64,000 nucleotides of DNA from Streptomyces sp. NBC_00239 (lineage in GTDB: Bacteria > Actinomycetota > Actinomycetes > Streptomycetales > Streptomycetaceae), in contig NZ_CP108095.1 of assembly GCF_036194065.1 (NCBI RefSeq), positions 8,432,001-8,496,000 on the forward strand, in the 5' to 3' direction. Position numbers and translations under genes: made by a program. Positions 62,152-64,000 of this stretch are shown here, in pieces (position 1 is the first letter of the stretch; each line of letters begins with the position of its first letter). Below the pieces are notes generated by a model, which did not search any database, was not told where the DNA came from, and was given only the letters and a program-made list of their open reading frames with translations.

Positions 62152-63417
62152 ATGACAGCCAGCGCGGATCAGCCTGACGCGGACCAGTCCGGCGCGGATC
62201 GGCCCGACGCGGACCAGCCTGCCCCGGATGCTGGTGCACCCCGGCCCCGAACCGACCGTCCGGCGCGGCGGCCGAACCGACGCACCCTCCTCATCGGCGC
62301 GCTCGGGGCCGCGGCCGCTGCGGCCGTCGCCGTACCGACCGCGCTCACCATGTCGTCCTCCGGGCGACCAGTTCCGGCACCGCCCTCCCGACCCCCGCGG
62401 CCGCGCAGCCAACAGCAGCTGCCGCGACCCTTGATCGCAGAGACGAAGTTCATGAGCGCGTACGCCCTCGCGTTCAGCCCGGACAGCAAGATCCTCGCTG
62501 TCGGACGGCTCGACGGAGCGGTCGAACTCTGGGACCCGAAAACCCTGACCCCCACCGTCACGCTCAGAAAGCCCGGCAAACGGTACGACGGGGTACTCGA
62601 CCTGGCCTTCAGCAGGGACGGGACGCTGCTCGCCGGCGCCGACGGCAGGAGCACGACGCTGTGGAACGTCACCGCACGCGAGGAGCCCGCGACGCTCACC
62701 GACACCGAGATCGATCCCGTCCAGGTGCAGTCACTGGCGTTCCACCCGTACGCCGACGTCCTGGCCTGCGCCAACATGGACGCTACGGTCAATCTGTGGG
62801 ACACCGGCACCCATCAGAAGCTCGGGACGCTGATCGACCCGATCGGCTATACGAACAGCCGGCAGAAGTCGGTTGAGTCGCTCGCCTTCAGCCGCGACGG
62901 GACGACGATCGCCACCAGTAACATGGCACGCAAAGTGCGCTTCTGGGACATCTCCACGGGTGCGATCGTCAGTACGATCGACGGCCTCGAACTGCCGGTA
63001 CTCGAACTCGCCTACAGCCCGGACGGATCCCTGCTGGCCGGTGGCACCGCGAGCCTGAGGACCAGGGACGGGCAGGTCAAGCTGTGGTCGGCGGACAGTC
63101 AGAAGGAGGTCGCGACCCTCACGGTGCCCTACGTCACCACCCCCGGGGAGTCGATTCCCCGCAAGGAACGCATCGCCCGGTACGTGAATTCCGTCCAGTT
63201 CAGTCCCGACGGCGAGACCGTGATCGGTTCGGTCAACGGTGACCCCCTGATCGTGAGGTGGGACGTCGCCACCCGAAAGCTCGTCGACGTCGAGGACACG
63301 CGTACCTACCAGGACGGCGCGTACCACGACACCGTGCACCCGATGCGGATCAGCCCGGACGGAACCATGATCGCGGCAGGCCTCTTCCGCAACGTGGCCC
63401 TGTGGAAGCTGCCGTGA
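62152..63417 (+). CDS. WD40 repeat protein with Tat-like N-terminus
   Basis: 421 residues from the ATG at 62152 with GGAGGAGGGACC upstream. The first 40 residues are low-complexity (DADQSGADRPDADQP). NRRTLLIGALGAAAAAAVAV is a twin-arginine-like export signal or anchor. The rest is a WD40 propeller: ALAFSPDSKILAVGRLDG, VELWDPKT, DLAFSRDGTLLAGADG, TLWNVTA, VNLWDTGTH, VRFWDIST, VKLWSADS. It probably binds proteins at the cell surface. Divergent from the two membrane-anchored genes on its left. Confidence 0.85.
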   Translation: MTASADQPDADQSGADRPDADQPAPDAGAPRPRTDRPARRPNRRTLLIGALGAAAAAAVAVPTALTMSSSGRPVPAPPSRPPRPRSQQQLPRPLIAETKFMSAYALAFSPDSKILAVGRLDGAVELWDPKTLTPTVTLRKPGKRYDGVLDLAFSRDGTLLAGADGRSTTLWNVTAREEPATLTDTEIDPVQVQSLAFHPYADVLACANMDATVNLWDTGTHQKLGTLIDPIGYTNSRQKSVESLAFSRDGTTIATSNMARKVRFWDISTGAIVSTIDGLELPVLELAYSPDGSLLAGGTASLRTRDGQVKLWSADSQKEVATLTVPYVTTPGESIPRKERIARYVNSVQFSPDGETVIGSVNGDPLIVRWDVATRKLVDVEDTRTYQDGAYHDTVHPMRISPDGTMIAAGLFRNVALWKLP

Positions 63418-63889
63418 CAGGGCGTGGGGCTTGAGTCCTCTTGGGATGGCTGCCCCTGGCCACTGCCAGCAGGAACCCGGCCGCAGCCGAGTTCGCGTAC
63501 GGCCCGGATGGCGAAGGCTTTGCGAGGACCTCTCCGTCCGACCCGTGCCGACGCTCCGACCCCGGGTTGTCACGATCGGGCGAGGCGGGCTGGACCTGCC
63601 AAGCCCGGCCGTTTTGTGTCAATATGCATCCGCCCGCATCCCACGGGAGCCCGCCGGGTCCGCAGGTGAACTGGTCCGGCTCACACCGCGCGGGTCCGGC
63701 GATCGTGTCCACCTCGGTGCTCGCCGCCCCGCAACGACCACCCTCGGCCCAGCCGGCTGGCGACCAGCTTCCCCGGCTCCTCAATGCGGACGGCCGCGAT
63801 CTGTACGCCGCGGACCCCTGACGCCGCCGACGGCGGTCCCGTCCTGCGGCTTCGGCCCTGTTTCGAGCAGATGGGCCCACGCGGCCTCG
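63418..63889. other. gene-free stretch
   Basis: About 470 bases with open frames but no recognisable protein. It separates the converging WD40 and NUDIX genes. Confidence 0.4.
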
Positions 63890-64000
63890 TCACGGCCGAA
63901 GGACGGCCTCAAGATGCCGCTGGACCGGCTCGAAGAGCCCGTACGGGATGTACCACGGGATCTCCGCGAGGGTCACCCAGGCGATCTCGGCGAACTCATC
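63890..64000 (-). CDS. NUDIX hydrolase (C-terminal end only)
   Basis: The minus strand from the window edge reads DEFAEIAWVTLAEIPWYIPY, then GLFEPVQRHLEAVLRP and a TGA at 63890-63892. This is the C-terminal end of actinobacterial NUDIX hydrolases. The NUDIX box itself lies outside the window. Confidence 0.65.
   Translation of the reverse strand, partial: DEFAEIAWVTLAEIPWYIPYGLFEPVQRHLEAVLRP

Noticed and set aside
1..64000. tRNA, rRNA or riboswitch
   Set aside because: No cloverleaf, rRNA core or known riboswitch consensus was recognised by eye; a covariance-model scan would be needed to exclude small RNAs.

Overview
The window is high-GC actinobacterial DNA, most likely from a Streptomyces or close relative, and probably from a chromosome arm or other accessory region. 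The pointers are strong G/C at third codon positions, many GTG starts, many secreted proteins with Ala-rich signal peptides, and actinobacterial families: an ECF sigma factor of SigE type, DUF397, DUF6233, mycothiol-type DinB proteins, GPP34, Imm49, FG-GAP secreted proteins and a CspA-type cold-shock protein. No rRNA, tRNA or CRISPR array was seen. Everything below comes from reading the sequence; no database search was run.

Layout. 0-8 kb: the start of a sigma factor gene, a crystallin-like protein, secreted phospholipase A2, two alpha/beta hydrolases, a methyltransferase, a secreted allene-oxide-cyclase-like barrel and a secreted clan GH-A glycosidase. 8-21 kb: GPP34, membrane proteins, a secreted phospholipase-D-like FG-GAP protein, a DinB-type enzyme, a small EF-hand protein and a large secreted FG-GAP protein, mixed with gene fragments. 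21-29.5 kb: an insertion-sequence and pseudogene zone with IS701 fragments, a caspase-like fragment, a recombinase fragment, a metallophosphoesterase and a secreted M15-like peptidase. It also holds the most unusual gene of the window, a SEFIR (TIR-like) domain fused in frame to the C-terminal part of a cytochrome P450. 29.5-33.3 kb: a three-gene operon for a molybdenum hydroxylase (2Fe-2S, FAD, Mo subunits). 33.5-36.8 kb: more broken genes. 36.8-41.3 kb: an XRE-cupin regulator divergent from a sulfonate-type ABC transporter and an arylsulfotransferase-like gene, with a striking nested inverted repeat between them. 41.7-49 kb: one 7.3-kb gene for a 2440-residue multi-LamG protein. 49-64 kb: cold-shock protein, a glycine-rich RTX-like secreted protein, a broken IS5-type element, a Ser/Thr kinase, an Imm49 protein with two similar halves, a GNAT acetyltransferase, membrane-anchored beta-propeller proteins and the end of a NUDIX hydrolase gene.

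Two themes stand out. First, many loci are remnants: ends of SDR, AraC-type, SnoaL-like, DNA ligase, caspase, recombinase, DUF6262, lectin and transposase genes survive as short stretches between intact genes. Second, at least seven of these, including some otherwise complete genes, are each repaired on paper by restoring one missing base. This suggests either recent decay or residual single-base deletions in the assembly. Intact long genes, including the 7.3-kb one, argue against a uniformly high error rate.

How genes work together: the Mo-hydroxylase genes form an overlapping operon; the ABC permease, ATPase, binding protein and sulfotransferase read as one sulfur-acquisition operon under the divergent XRE-cupin regulator. 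Most other genes look like single transcription units.
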